Position numbers and translations under genes: made by a program. Positions 1 through 9,045 of a stretch of 64,000 nt of DNA are shown piece by piece. Under the pieces are notes generated by a model. That model saw only the letters and a program-made list of their open reading frames with translations. It ran no database searches and was not told the origin of the DNA. Positions within the stretch are counted from its first letter, which is position 1. Each line of letters begins with the position of its first letter. The stretch comes from Paraburkholderia lycopersici. GTDB lineage: Bacteria; Pseudomonadota; Gammaproteobacteria; Burkholderiales; Burkholderiaceae. The stretch spans positions 1-64,000 of the forward strand of contig NZ_FMYQ01000013.1 of assembly GCF_900096975.1 (NCBI RefSeq), in the 5' to 3' direction.

Positions 1-2
1 CG

Positions 3-92
3 GGGGTGATGCGTCACGCGGACGCCGGCTACGAGCTGGCGCAGCACACCGCGCGCGAGGCGGGCCTCAAGCTGCCGATGCTCGGCCGATGA
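3..92 (+). CDS. hutU: Urocanate hydratase, C-terminal end (partial)
   Basis: The first 29 codons read into the window form the tail of urocanase, which converts urocanate to imidazolonepropionate in the cytoplasm (second step of histidine degradation). The visible peptide carries the RHADAGYE segment typical of the urocanase C-terminus and ends in PMLGR. Most of the gene lies upstream of the window. Its TGA overlaps the ATG of hutD by ATGA, so the two are translationally coupled. The identity rests on a short peptide plus the hut genes that follow directly, which makes the call firm despite the length. Confidence 0.85.
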   Translation, partial: GVMRHADAGYELAQHTAREAGLKLPMLGR

Positions 93-787
93 ACGGCACG
101 ATGGCAGTCGGCGCGGCGCAGCCAGCGAAGCTCACGCTGCTGCGCGGCGCGGCGCTCGTGGCGTCGCCGTGGAAAAACGGCGGCGGCGTCACGCGGGAAA
201 TCGCGCTCGCGCCTGTGGCGGCGCACTCTCACTCGAACGCGGCCCCGTCGCTCGAAGCTTTCGCGTGGCGCGTGAGCGTCGCCGATGTCGCGCAGGCAGG
301 GCCGTTTTCGCGCTTCGAGGGCGTCGATCGCACACTGGTGCTGCTCGAAGGGGCGGGCATGCTGCTCGATGACGCGGCACGCACGCATGCGCTCACGCAG
401 CCGCTCGACGTGGCGCGGTTCGCGGGTGAGGCGGCGATCGACGCGCGCCTCGTGAACGGCGCCACGCGCGACTTCAACCTCATGGTGCGACGCGATGCGG
501 CGCGCGGTACGCTCGATGTGTGGCGCGAAAAACAGCGGCGCAGCGTGCGGGCGCAAACGGTGCTGCTCTATTGTGCGCAAGGCGGGCAGGACGTTCGCGT
601 CGACTACGATCGCCATGTCCGTCTCGCGACGGGCGACACGCTGCGCATCGACACGTCCGACACGCAATGCCCCGTGTACATCGAAACACAGGGCGCGGGC
701 GCGTTGCTCGCCGTCGCACTGGACGTGCTGTGCGTACCTCGGCAAGACACTACGGACACGGCGTCGCGCGATGCCATGCATACCTGA
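89..787 (+). CDS. hutD: HutD/Ves family cupin protein
   Basis: 232-residue cytoplasmic protein of the HutD/Ves family, a bicupin-fold group found in hut operons. HutD is thought to limit or tune histidine catabolism, possibly by binding formylglutamate or urocanate; its biochemistry is not settled. The N-terminal SPWKNGGGVTREI stretch is the family hallmark. The ATG overlaps the hutU stop (ATGA) and the TGA overlaps the hutI ATG (TGATG), so the gene sits in a tightly coupled operon. No signal peptide or membrane segment is seen. Confidence 0.9.
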   Translation: MNGTMAVGAAQPAKLTLLRGAALVASPWKNGGGVTREIALAPVAAHSHSNAAPSLEAFAWRVSVADVAQAGPFSRFEGVDRTLVLLEGAGMLLDDAARTHALTQPLDVARFAGEAAIDARLVNGATRDFNLMVRRDAARGTLDVWREKQRRSVRAQTVLLYCAQGGQDVRVDYDRHVRLATGDTLRIDTSDTQCPVYIETQGAGALLAVALDVLCVPRQDTTDTASRDAMHT

Positions 788-2025
788 TGAAACGCACTCT
801 CTGGCAGAACCTCAAGCTGTGCCCGCATGGCGACCCGGGCGACAGCATCGAACAGGCGGCGATCGCGGTGCAAGACGGCAAGATCGCATGGCTTGGCGCG
901 GCGGCGGCGCTGCCGCTGCAATTCGCCGGCTGGCCGCGCGAAGACCTTGGCGGCGCGTGGGTCACGCCCGGCCTCGTCGATTGCCATACGCATCTTGTCT
1001 ACGCCGGCCAGCGCGCCGATGAATTCGCGCAACGTCTTGCCGGCGTTAGCTACGAAGAAATCGCACGGCAAGGCGGCGGTATCGTATCGACGGTGCGCGC
1101 CACGCGTGCGGCCGACGACGCCTTGCTGTTCGCGCAGTCGGCGGCGCGCCTCGAAGTGCTGCTTGCCGAAGGCGTGACGGCGGTCGAAATCAAATCGGGC
1201 TATGGCCTCGACCTCGCGACCGAACGCAAGATGCTGCGCGTGGCGCGCTTGCTGGGCGAGCGCTATCCCGTCACCGTGCGCACGACATTTCTTGGTGCGC
1301 ATGCGTTGCCGCCCGAATTCGCGGGCCGTGCCGACGACTATATCGACGAAGTATGCGAACGCATGCTCCCCGCGCTCGCCGACGAAGGTCTCGTCGACGC
1401 CGTTGATGTGTTCTGCGAACGAATCGGTTTTTCGCTCGCGCAGAGCGAGCGCGTATTCGAAGCCGCCGCGCGGCGCAATCTCGCGGTCAAGATGCACGCC
1501 GAACAGCTGTCCAACAGCGGCGGCGCGGCGCTGGCGGCGCGTCACGGCGCCTTGTCGGCCGATCATCTGGAGTTCCTTGACGAAGCGGGCGTCGCGGCCA
1601 TGAAGGCAACTGGCACCGTGGCGGTGCTGCTGCCCGGCGCGTACTACTTTATCCGCGAGACGCAGATTCCTCCGCTCGATTTGCTGCGGCGCTACGACGT
1701 GCCGATCGCCATTTCGACCGACAGCAATCCGGGCACGTCGCCCGCTACGTCGCTGCTGCTCATGATGAACATGGCGACCACGCTGTTCCGCATGACCGTG
1801 CCCGAGGTGCTGAAGGGAGTGACGCGGCACGCCGCGCAGGCGTTTGGCGACGCGCAGCGCCATGGCACGCTCGCGGCGGGTCGTCCCGCCGACTTCGCCG
1901 TGTGGCCGGTGCAATCGCTTGCGGAGCTTGCCTACTGGATCGGCCGCCCGCTTTGCGCACGTGTGGTGCGCGGCGGCGAAACCGTTTTTGAGCGTCGCGC
2001 TTTTGAGCGTCATTCTCTCGCATGA
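787..2025 (+). CDS. hutI: Imidazolonepropionase
   Basis: 412-residue amidohydrolase that opens imidazolone-5-propionate to N-formimino-L-glutamate (third step of histidine degradation). Seen: the metal-binding HTH pair (H67, H69), a KMHAEQ segment with H237, and a late STDSNPG segment with the metal-ligand aspartate. An open frame extends upstream through hutD, but the ATG at 787 is chosen because it overlaps the hutD stop by one base and gives the family length. The last residues come from an 11-bp direct repeat at 15-bp period (1986-1996, 2001-2011), giving FERRAFERH. The TGA overlaps the hutF ATG. Confidence 0.93.
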   Translation: MKRTLWQNLKLCPHGDPGDSIEQAAIAVQDGKIAWLGAAAALPLQFAGWPREDLGGAWVTPGLVDCHTHLVYAGQRADEFAQRLAGVSYEEIARQGGGIVSTVRATRAADDALLFAQSAARLEVLLAEGVTAVEIKSGYGLDLATERKMLRVARLLGERYPVTVRTTFLGAHALPPEFAGRADDYIDEVCERMLPALADEGLVDAVDVFCERIGFSLAQSERVFEAAARRNLAVKMHAEQLSNSGGAALAARHGALSADHLEFLDEAGVAAMKATGTVAVLLPGAYYFIRETQIPPLDLLRRYDVPIAISTDSNPGTSPATSLLLMMNMATTLFRMTVPEVLKGVTRHAAQAFGDAQRHGTLAAGRPADFAVWPVQSLAELAYWIGRPLCARVVRGGETVFERRAFERHSLA

Positions 2026-3440
2026 ATTACACCATCGAAATGATTCCGACCGCGCGCGCGCTGTTCGCCGGGCACGCGTACTTGCCTGACGGCTGGCGCC
2101 GCAACGTGTTGCTCGAATGGGACGCAACGGGAACGCTGCGCCGCGTGACACCCGATCTCGCACAGGCTCCCCAAGGCATAGCACGCGCGGCCGGTCCGCT
2201 CATGCCTGGCATGCCTAATCTTCATTCGCATGCGTTCCAGCGTGCCATGGCGGGCCTGACCGAATTTCGCGCGAATCCAGCCGACAGCTTCTGGAGCTGG
2301 CGCGATCTGATGTACCGCTTCGCTGCGCGCATCAGCCCCGACGATCTGGGCGCGATTGCGCGCTGGCTCTACGTCGAGATGCTCAAGTCGGGTTATACGT
2401 CGGTTTGCGAATTCCACTACGTCCATCACGCGCAGGACGGCCAGCGTTATGCGCGTCCTGCAGAACTGGCGCAGCGCGTGGTCGACGCGGCAGGCGCGAC
2501 CGGCATCGGCATGACGATGCTGCCCGTGCTCTATCAATACAGCGGCTTTGGCGCACAAGCACCGCGCGATGACCAGCGGCGCTTCCTCAATGCGCCGGAT
2601 CGCCTGCTCGGCATTGTCGAGGCGCTGCACACGTGGCGTCCCGAACATGACGCGCTGCGCTATGGCGTTGCGCCGCATTCTCTGCGTGCCGTTTCGCAAG
2701 ACTCGTTGCGCGCGCTGCTCGATGGCCTCGACAGGATGCTGCCCGGCGCACCCGTGCATATTCACATTGCCGAGCAAACGGCCGAAGTCGAGGCTTGCAT
2801 CGCGATCGAAGGCGCACGGCCGGTGCAATGGTTGCTCGATCACTTCGACGTGAACGCGCGCTGGTGCCTCGTCCACGCCACGCATATCGACGCGCAAGAG
2901 ACGGCCGCGCTCGCGAAAAGCGGCGCGATCGCGGGACTGTGCCTAACCACCGAGGCGAATCTCGGCGACGGCATTTTCCCGGCGCGCGATTACCTCGAAG
3001 CGGGCGGGGCGTTCGGCGTCGGCTCGGACAGCCATATCGGCGTGGACTGGCGCGCCGAACTGCGCCTGCTCGAATACGGCCAGCGGCTCGTTCGGCGCGA
3101 ACGTAACGTGCTTGCCGCAACCCGTCATGCGCAAGTTGCCGACCGTCTTTTCGATGCCGCGCTCGCGGGTGGGACGAACGCGGCGGGACGCACAGTGGGT
3201 GTCTTGAAAGAGGGTGCGCGTGCCGACTGGATCGTGCTCGACGCGCAGCATCCGAACCTGGCGGAACAGAAGCCGCTCACATGGCTTTCATCGGTCGTGT
3301 TTTGCGAACATGGCGAAACACCGGTGCTCGACGTCTACACGGGCGGCGAGAAAGTCGTGGAGGCGCGACGCCATCGAGACGAAGCGCGCCTCTATGCCGA
3401 CTATCGTGCGGCGCTCGCGCGATTGCTGGCCGAGGCTTGA
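2022..3440 (+). CDS. hutF: Formimidoylglutamate deiminase
   Basis: 472-residue amidohydrolase that deiminates N-formimino-L-glutamate to N-formyl-L-glutamate and ammonia. Seen: NLHSHAFQR near residues 66-74 (H68, H70 metal ligands), an HIHIAEQ segment in the middle, LVHATH, and GVGSDSHIGVDW with the catalytic/metal aspartate. Length and order fit the HutF family and not HutI. The start overlaps the hutI stop. Having hutF together with hutG shows that the organism uses the five-step route through formylglutamate, not the four-step formiminoglutamase route. Confidence 0.93.
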   Translation: MNYTIEMIPTARALFAGHAYLPDGWRRNVLLEWDATGTLRRVTPDLAQAPQGIARAAGPLMPGMPNLHSHAFQRAMAGLTEFRANPADSFWSWRDLMYRFAARISPDDLGAIARWLYVEMLKSGYTSVCEFHYVHHAQDGQRYARPAELAQRVVDAAGATGIGMTMLPVLYQYSGFGAQAPRDDQRRFLNAPDRLLGIVEALHTWRPEHDALRYGVAPHSLRAVSQDSLRALLDGLDRMLPGAPVHIHIAEQTAEVEACIAIEGARPVQWLLDHFDVNARWCLVHATHIDAQETAALAKSGAIAGLCLTTEANLGDGIFPARDYLEAGGAFGVGSDSHIGVDWRAELRLLEYGQRLVRRERNVLAATRHAQVADRLFDAALAGGTNAAGRTVGVLKEGARADWIVLDAQHPNLAEQKPLTWLSSVVFCEHGETPVLDVYTGGEKVVEARRHRDEARLYADYRAALARLLAEA

Positions 3441-3470
3441 AACCTCGTGCCATTCACGAGACTACATTCC

Positions 3471-4277
3471 ATGACCGATATCCTTTCACTGGAACGCGGC
3501 TCGGCACCGCTAGTTATTTCCATTCCGCACCTGGGCACGCATATTCCCGCTGCAATGCACGCCCAGTACACGGACGCCGCATTGACCGTTGCCGATACGG
3601 ACTGGTATCTCGATCGTCTCTACGCGTTTGCGAGGGCGCTGGGCGCGACCGTGCTCGGTGCGCGTGTTTCGCGTTATGTGATCGACCTGAATCGTCCGCC
3701 GAATGACGAAAGCCTGTATCCCGGCCAAACCACGACTTCGCTGTGCCCGATCGAGACCTTTCGTGGCGAGCCCGTCTACCGCGATAGTTGTGCGCCCGAT
3801 GCGGCAGAACGTCAGCGTCGCGTGCGGACGTTCTGGCAGCCGTATCACGATACGCTCAGCGCGGAACTGAAGCGCCTGCGCGCCGCGCATGCGAACGTGC
3901 TGTTGTGGGAGGCGCATTCGATTGCGAGCGTGCTGCCGCGTCTGTTCGACAACAAGTTGCCTGACCTGAACATCGGCACCCTGGATGGCCGCACGGCGAA
4001 CGCTGCCGTGCAGGCGCGAGCGGAGCGCGCGGCGGCGGCGAGCGGCTATACGTGGGTCGCGAACGGACGCTTCAAGGGCGGCTACATCACGCGCCATTTC
4101 GGCGCGCCGCAGGATGGCGTGCATGCGATCCAGCTGGAGATGTGCCAGTCGGTTTATATGAACGAATCCGCGCCGTTCGATTATGTGCCTGCGCTTGCGG
4201 AGAAAGTCGAGCCCGTGCTGCGCGACATGGTGGGCGGTGCGCTGGAGACCGTGAAGGCGATGAACGCAGTAGCGTGA
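3471..4277 (+). CDS. hutG: N-formylglutamate deformylase
   Basis: 268-residue cytoplasmic hydrolase of the N-formylglutamate amidohydrolase family; it releases formate and L-glutamate from N-formylglutamate, the last hut step. Seen: VISIPHLGTHIP near the N-terminus, a DLNRPP segment, LLWEAHS, and a C-terminal HAIQLEMCQ segment, all typical of the family. The ATG at 3471 is preferred over an in-frame GTG at 3447 because the conserved protein begins there. It lies 30 bp after hutF and closes the hut operon. Downstream genes are convergent. Confidence 0.92.
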   Translation: MTDILSLERGSAPLVISIPHLGTHIPAAMHAQYTDAALTVADTDWYLDRLYAFARALGATVLGARVSRYVIDLNRPPNDESLYPGQTTTSLCPIETFRGEPVYRDSCAPDAAERQRRVRTFWQPYHDTLSAELKRLRAAHANVLLWEAHSIASVLPRLFDNKLPDLNIGTLDGRTANAAVQARAERAAAASGYTWVANGRFKGGYITRHFGAPQDGVHAIQLEMCQSVYMNESAPFDYVPALAEKVEPVLRDMVGGALETVKAMNAVA

Positions 4278-4448
4278 CGGCTGCAACCCGTAGCGAGCGG
4301 CAGGCCCGGATTCGCGACGCCGGAGAATATGCAACGTGAACGGTTACGGTTTTACAGGAACGGCAGCGCGCAGCAGAAGTTAGTCATCCAGAAAAATTCG
4401 TATTCGGACATCGGACCGATCCGGTCGGCGTTGTTGCCCTGCGACGCG

Positions 4449-6038
4449 CTACAGCAGCCACTCGACAGGCAGGATGGAAAAGAACCAGACGCTCAGGCGC
4501 TGGCTCCATTTCGTGTTGGGCTCGGTGTCGTAGCGCACGAGCGTGTCGCCGGAAAGGCGCGTCCAGTAGAGCTTGCCGGACGCGTCGAGGTGCGCTTCGT
4601 AGGCGAGTTCCGGCACGCGGGTCCAGAACGCCTTTTCGATCTGGCCGGCAAGCACAGGGCTCTCGATCACGAGCCCGAGCTCGGTGTTGAGGTTGGCCGA
4701 GCGCGGGTCGAAATTCACCGAGCCGACGAACACGCGCTCCGCATCCACGGCGAAGGTTTTGGCGTGCAGACTCGAGCCCGAGCTTCCGAATGGTCCTTTG
4801 CCGGTTTCCTTGCTCGCGCCCGCGGCGCGGCGCAGCTCGAACAGTTCGACGCCGCCTTTGAGCAGCGCCACGCGGCGCCGCGCGTAGCCGGAGTGAACGG
4901 CGGTGACGTCGGTCGCCTCGAGCGAGTTCGTGAGCACGCGCACGGTCACGCCCTTGGCGGCGAGCTGCGTGAAGTATTGCGTGCCCATTTCGCCCGGCAC
5001 GAAGTAGGGCGAAACCAGATCGAGCTCGCGGTCCGGGTCGCCGAGCATCTCGTGCAACTGCCTCAGGATGAGCGTGTGCTCCGGGGCTGTCCCCAGTGCT
5101 TTTGCCGGGTCGTCGCTGACCAGTCGCGTCTTTGCCCATTCGAGCGGCAGCGTGCCATCCAGCAGGCGGCGCACGTCGGTGGTTTTGCGCAACGATTCGA
5201 TGTATTCGGTCGCGGCCGGATCCGTTTGTGCCGCCAGCGCCGAGCGATCGAGCGCGGCAAGCGCGTCGGGCGGCTCGTACGGCAGGATATGCGACGCGGG
5301 CCACGACGAGGCGCTGGCCCAGTAACGGTCGAAATCGTGCGCGACGTCGGTGGCGGCGGGGCCGATGGCGAGCACGTCGAGGTCGGCGAACACCACGCCG
5401 TCGGTGGCGCCGAAGTATTCGTCGCCGATATTGCGGCCGCCGAGAATGGTCGCCACGCTGTCTGCCGTGAGCGACTTGTTGTGCATGCGGCGGTTCAGCC
5501 GCGAGAAGTCGGTGAGAAAGCCGATGGCCTTCGGCTTGCGCGTGACGAACGGATTGAAGAGGCGCACCTCGATGTTGGGATGGCCATCGAGCGCGGCGAG
5601 TGTGGGGTCCAGCGAGGCGGGAATGCCGTTGTCGTCGAGCAGCAGCCGCACGCGCACGCCGCGGTCCGCGGCTTCGCGCAGTTCCTCGAGCAGCAGGGTG
5701 CCGGTGAAATCGTTACGCCAGATGTAGTACTGAACATCGAGTGTACGCTGGGCGCTGCGCACGAGCGCCACGCGCGAGGCGAACGCCTGAAGCGGATCGG
5801 CGAGCGGATCGACGCCGGTAAAGCCGGGGTGAGCGGCGAGCTTGCCGGAAACGGCCGCGCCAAGTTGCGTCGATCGCGCTTCGGCCGGCGAGAGCGCAGT
5901 GGACTGCGTGCGCTCGCCAGGCGGTGGCAGTTGCTGACATGCGGCCACCGCCATCACGCATAGCGGGTACGCCTTGACGCACAGTTCACACAGTTTTCGC
6001 AGTCCCTTTGCTGCCAGCGCGATGAGCGATCTTTGCAT
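4449..6038 (-). CDS. Phospholipase D-type lipoprotein, cardiolipin synthase C-like
   Basis: 529-residue protein with two complete HKD motifs: HNKSLTAD followed by GGRNIGDEYF, and HAKTFAVD followed by GSVNFDPRS. This is the layout of the ClsC/YmdC branch of cardiolipin synthases, which transfer a phosphatidyl group between membrane phospholipids. The N-terminus carries a hydrophobic stretch ending in AVAAC, a plausible lipobox, so the protein is probably a lipoprotein facing the periplasm. It ends 171 bp from hutG, tail to tail, and appears monocistronic. The exact start is uncertain: the Met just before the lipobox is too close to serve as the start of a full signal peptide, so the upstream ATG is kept. 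Confidence 0.83.
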   Translation of the reverse strand: MQRSLIALAAKGLRKLCELCVKAYPLCVMAVAACQQLPPPGERTQSTALSPAEARSTQLGAAVSGKLAAHPGFTGVDPLADPLQAFASRVALVRSAQRTLDVQYYIWRNDFTGTLLLEELREAADRGVRVRLLLDDNGIPASLDPTLAALDGHPNIEVRLFNPFVTRKPKAIGFLTDFSRLNRRMHNKSLTADSVATILGGRNIGDEYFGATDGVVFADLDVLAIGPAATDVAHDFDRYWASASSWPASHILPYEPPDALAALDRSALAAQTDPAATEYIESLRKTTDVRRLLDGTLPLEWAKTRLVSDDPAKALGTAPEHTLILRQLHEMLGDPDRELDLVSPYFVPGEMGTQYFTQLAAKGVTVRVLTNSLEATDVTAVHSGYARRRVALLKGGVELFELRRAAGASKETGKGPFGSSGSSLHAKTFAVDAERVFVGSVNFDPRSANLNTELGLVIESPVLAGQIEKAFWTRVPELAYEAHLDASGKLYWTRLSGDTLVRYDTEPNTKWSQRLSVWFFSILPVEWLL

Positions 6039-6399
6039 GGAGCGTTCGCTTTCCCGTGTCGATCCCGCTTCGAGGCGCGAAGCACGTGGCTTCGCGAGTG
6101 AGCGTGCAACAACGGTAGCTTAGGCGATTGGCGCAGGGCGTACCACGCAATGTGCCCAGCCAGGGGCAGACGCTTGCCTGGCGGCGAGGGGTGGCCGGCG
6201 TTGAGCGCGGCTTGTGCGCGTGCGCGCGAGTCTCGCGCTTCCTGCCCGAAAGGCTGACGTGATTCGCTCGTCCGTGTGCGCTGCTCCTCGTTGGTGTCGC
6301 GAATCTCTTTCCTTGCCAATAACTTTCCATTGCTAATTAATTGCCGCGATCCGGTAAAAACGCGAGCAGGACCTGTCGAGCAATGGAAGAGGGCTTCTG
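6039..6399. other. Intergenic stretch between PLD gene and LysR gene
   Basis: 361 bp without a convincing gene. It separates the 5' end of the phospholipase-D gene from the 3' end of the LysR gene, both on the minus strand, so it should carry the PLD promoter on the minus strand. An AT-richer patch lies near 6300-6360. A GCCAGG/CCTGGC inverted repeat lies near 6159-6182. No strong promoter or terminator could be assigned. Confidence 0.4.
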
Positions 6400-7263
6400 T
6401 CATCGTGCCAGCATGTCTGCAATCGTCCGGGTCAGCAAGGTTTGCTTGTGTGCTTTCCGGTGAATCATGCCCACCGTGCGAAGGAACGGCGGCCCGGGGA
6501 GCGGCACGAGACGCAAGTTCGGATCGTTTTTCCATTTTCCGCCTCGAAGCAGAGGCAATACGCTCACGCCCACGTCGTTGCGCACCAGCGAGACGATCGT
6601 TTCAATCGAGTTGAGCTCCAGATATTCGAGCGGCTCGATGCCGAGCCCCGCAAGCGCGCGGTCGATCACGACGCCGGTCGGCACGCGCCGGTCAAAGCGC
6701 AGGAAGCTGCGTTCGCGCAGGATGCGGCGCGCGTCGTCGCCCGACGTCGCGCGGCTCGTCACGAGCATCAGCGGTTCTTCGTAAAGCGGCGTCCAGGCAA
6801 GTGATTCGTGAAGCGAACCGTCAGCACTACCGACCACCACGGCGAGATCGACGTCGCCGTCTTCCACCATGCGCGCCAGCTCGTTCGAGCGCGCCGAGCT
6901 CAGGCGCACTTCGAGTTCCGGGTGACCGGTTTTCAGATGCGCCACCGCCAGTGAAAGCGCGCCGATCACCGAGACCACCGCGCCGATGATGATCGAGCCG
7001 CGCATCGTGTCTCCCGCGCTGGCGGGCAACTCGTCGACGAGCGCGAGAATGTGGTCGATCTTCGCGCAGACCTCGCGGCCTTCGCGCGTGAGCGCGACCT
7101 GGCGCGCGCGGCGGTCGAAGATCTGCCGCCCGAGCGCCTCTTCGAGTCCGCGCATTTGCAGACTCACGGCCGCCTGCGTGAGCGCCATTTTGTCGGCTGC
7201 CGTGGCGAACGAACCGCTGCGCGCGACGGCCTGCAAGGTGCGCAGCATGCGTAGGGTTAGCAT
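6400..7263 (-). CDS. LysR-family transcriptional regulator
   Basis: 287-residue LysR-type regulator. The N-terminal winged helix reads MLRTLQAVARSGSFATAADK and continues into the usual TQAAVSLQMRGLEEALG recognition region, followed by a two-lobe effector-binding domain. An open frame continues upstream, but the ATG at 7263 places the helix-turn-helix at the normal distance from the N-terminus. It is divergent from the gamma-glutamyltransferase-family gene, the typical LysR arrangement, so control of that gene is inferred. A 16-bp palindrome sits in the shared 144-bp intergenic region. The effector is unknown. Confidence 0.9.
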   Translation of the reverse strand: MLTLRMLRTLQAVARSGSFATAADKMALTQAAVSLQMRGLEEALGRQIFDRRARQVALTREGREVCAKIDHILALVDELPASAGDTMRGSIIIGAVVSVIGALSLAVAHLKTGHPELEVRLSSARSNELARMVEDGDVDLAVVVGSADGSLHESLAWTPLYEEPLMLVTSRATSGDDARRILRERSFLRFDRRVPTGVVIDRALAGLGIEPLEYLELNSIETIVSLVRNDVGVSVLPLLRGGKWKNDPNLRLVPLPGPPFLRTVGMIHRKAHKQTLLTRTIADMLAR

Positions 7264-7289
7264 GTAAAGAAAACTTAAGTATCGAGAAT

Positions 7290-7305
7290 AAAATATTAAT
7301 ATTTT
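7290..7305. promoter_or_regulatory. 16-bp AT palindrome, candidate LysR operator
   Basis: AAAATATTAATATTTT is a perfect 16-bp palindrome 27 bp upstream of the LysR start and about 100 bp upstream of the divergent gamma-glutamyltransferase-family gene. An AT-only palindrome stands out in this high-GC context. LysR proteins bind dyads with a T-N11-A core; assigning this one to the adjacent regulator is inference. Confidence 0.5.
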
Positions 7306-7407
7306 TTTCCCGAGACCTTCAAGATAATCAATCGATCGGCATGGGCCGCGCTTGCTGCGAGCTGACGCGGCAGCGCCGGCGCTTTCGTTCATTACCGGAA
7401 TCTGGAC

Positions 7408-9045
7408 ATGACGCGCTTCAACTGGCAAAACCCCTATTCCACACCGCGCCTGCCGGTGTTTGCCCGCAACATTGTTTCGACTTCGCACCCGCTGGCCGCG
7501 CAGGCAGGGCTGCGCATGCTCTGGAAAGGCGGTAATGCCGTCGACGCCGCGATCGCCGCCGCGGCCGCCATTACCGTGGTCGAACCGGTATCGAACGGCC
7601 TCGGCAGCGACGCGTTCGCGCTCGTCTGGGACGGCGCGAAGCTGCATGGCCTGAACGCATCGGGTAACGCGCCGGCGGCGTGGAATGTCGATTACTTCCG
7701 CCGCAAGTATGGCGAGGAAAACGGCCGCGCGAGGCAACCCACGCGCGGATGGGATACGGTGACCGTGCCCGGCGTGATCGCCGGCTGGGAGGCGCTGCAC
7801 GCGAAGTTCGGCTCGCTGCCGTTCGCGGACCTCCTGCAACCGGCCATCGAAATCGCCGCGCGCGGTCATGCCGTGGCGACCATCGTCACGCGCAAGTGGC
7901 AGGCGGCGATTCCCGAACTACACAACCAGCCGGGATTCGCCGGGACTTTCATGCCGAGCGGCCGCGCACCCGAAGTGAGCGAGCGCGTGTGCTTTCCCGG
8001 TCACGCCGCCACGCTGCGGCGCCTCGCGGAACGCGGCGCGCGCGACTACTACGAAGGCGAGACCGCCGAGCGTATCGCCGCGTTTGCGCGCGAAGGCGGC
8101 GCGGCGCTCACGCTCGATGACCTGCGCAGCTATCGCCCGCAATGGGTCGAACCGATCGGCAAGGACTATCGCGGCTACACCGTTCACGAGATTCCGCCGA
8201 ACGGGCAGGGTATCGCGGCACTGATCGCGCTCGGCATTCTCGAACAGTTCGACATGGGCTCGCTCGCGCTCGACAGCCTCGAATCGCAGCATCTGCAGAT
8301 CGAAGCGATGAAGCTCGCGTTCGCCGATGTCTATCGCTATGTCGCCGATCCGCGTTCGATGGAGGTGACGCCCGAACAAATGCTCGACGACGCCTACCTG
8401 AAAGATCGCGCGAAGCTGATCGACCAGAAGCGCGCCACGCACTTCGACTTCGGCATGCCGCGCTCGGGCGGCACGATCTATCTCTCGGCCGTGGACGAGC
8501 GCGGCATGATGGTGAGCCTCATCCAGTCGAATTACATGGGTTTCGGCTCGGGCGTGGTCGTGCCGGGTACGGGTATCGCGTTGCAGAATCGCGGCTGCGG
8601 GTTTTCGATGGACCCTGCTTCGCCAAACGTCGTGGAGGGCGGCAAGCGCCCGTTCCACACCATCATCCCGGCCTTCCTCACACAGCAGGTGGAAGGCCGC
8701 CGGGAAGCCGTGATGAGCTTCGGCGTGATGGGCGGCGACATGCAGCCGCAAGGGCATTTGCAGTCGGTCGTGCGCATGCTCGACTACGGCCAGCAGCCGC
8801 AAGCCGCGTGCGATGCGCCGCGCTGGAAGGTCAACCGCGATTTCACGCTCGACATCGAATCGACTTTCGATGCCCGGACGGCGCGCGCGCTGCAGGATCT
8901 CGGCCACGAGATCAAGGGCATCGACGACCCGTATATGGACTTCGGCTCAGGCCAGTTCATCTGGCGGCTGGACCGCAACGATCCCGAGCGCGGTTATGTG
9001 GCCGCGAGCGACACGCGTCGCGACGGACTCGCCGCGGGGTTTTAG
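7408..9045 (+). CDS. Gamma-glutamyltransferase-family Ntn hydrolase, cytosolic
   Basis: 545-residue member of the gamma-glutamyltransferase family, made as a proenzyme that cleaves itself before a threonine nucleophile. Seen: GGNAVDAAIAAA near residue 45, the processing site SGGT with T356 as predicted nucleophile, and PFHTIIPAF further on. There is no signal peptide, unlike classical periplasmic Ggt, so this resembles the cytosolic YwrD/HpxW-like branch. Known activities in that branch include oxamate hydrolysis and glutathione or acylase reactions; the substrate here is not predictable from sequence. It is divergent from a LysR gene and probably controlled by it. Confidence 0.85.
   Translation: MTRFNWQNPYSTPRLPVFARNIVSTSHPLAAQAGLRMLWKGGNAVDAAIAAAAAITVVEPVSNGLGSDAFALVWDGAKLHGLNASGNAPAAWNVDYFRRKYGEENGRARQPTRGWDTVTVPGVIAGWEALHAKFGSLPFADLLQPAIEIAARGHAVATIVTRKWQAAIPELHNQPGFAGTFMPSGRAPEVSERVCFPGHAATLRRLAERGARDYYEGETAERIAAFAREGGAALTLDDLRSYRPQWVEPIGKDYRGYTVHEIPPNGQGIAALIALGILEQFDMGSLALDSLESQHLQIEAMKLAFADVYRYVADPRSMEVTPEQMLDDAYLKDRAKLIDQKRATHFDFGMPRSGGTIYLSAVDERGMMVSLIQSNYMGFGSGVVVPGTGIALQNRGCGFSMDPASPNVVEGGKRPFHTIIPAFLTQQVEGRREAVMSFGVMGGDMQPQGHLQSVVRMLDYGQQPQAACDAPRWKVNRDFTLDIESTFDARTARALQDLGHEIKGIDDPYMDFGSGQFIWRLDRNDPERGYVAASDTRRDGLAAGF

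Noticed and set aside
4329..5963. Open frame of 544 codons on the plus strand over the phospholipase-D gene
   Set aside because: The minus strand holds both HKD motifs; the plus product is Arg/Glu/Val-rich with no recognisable fold.
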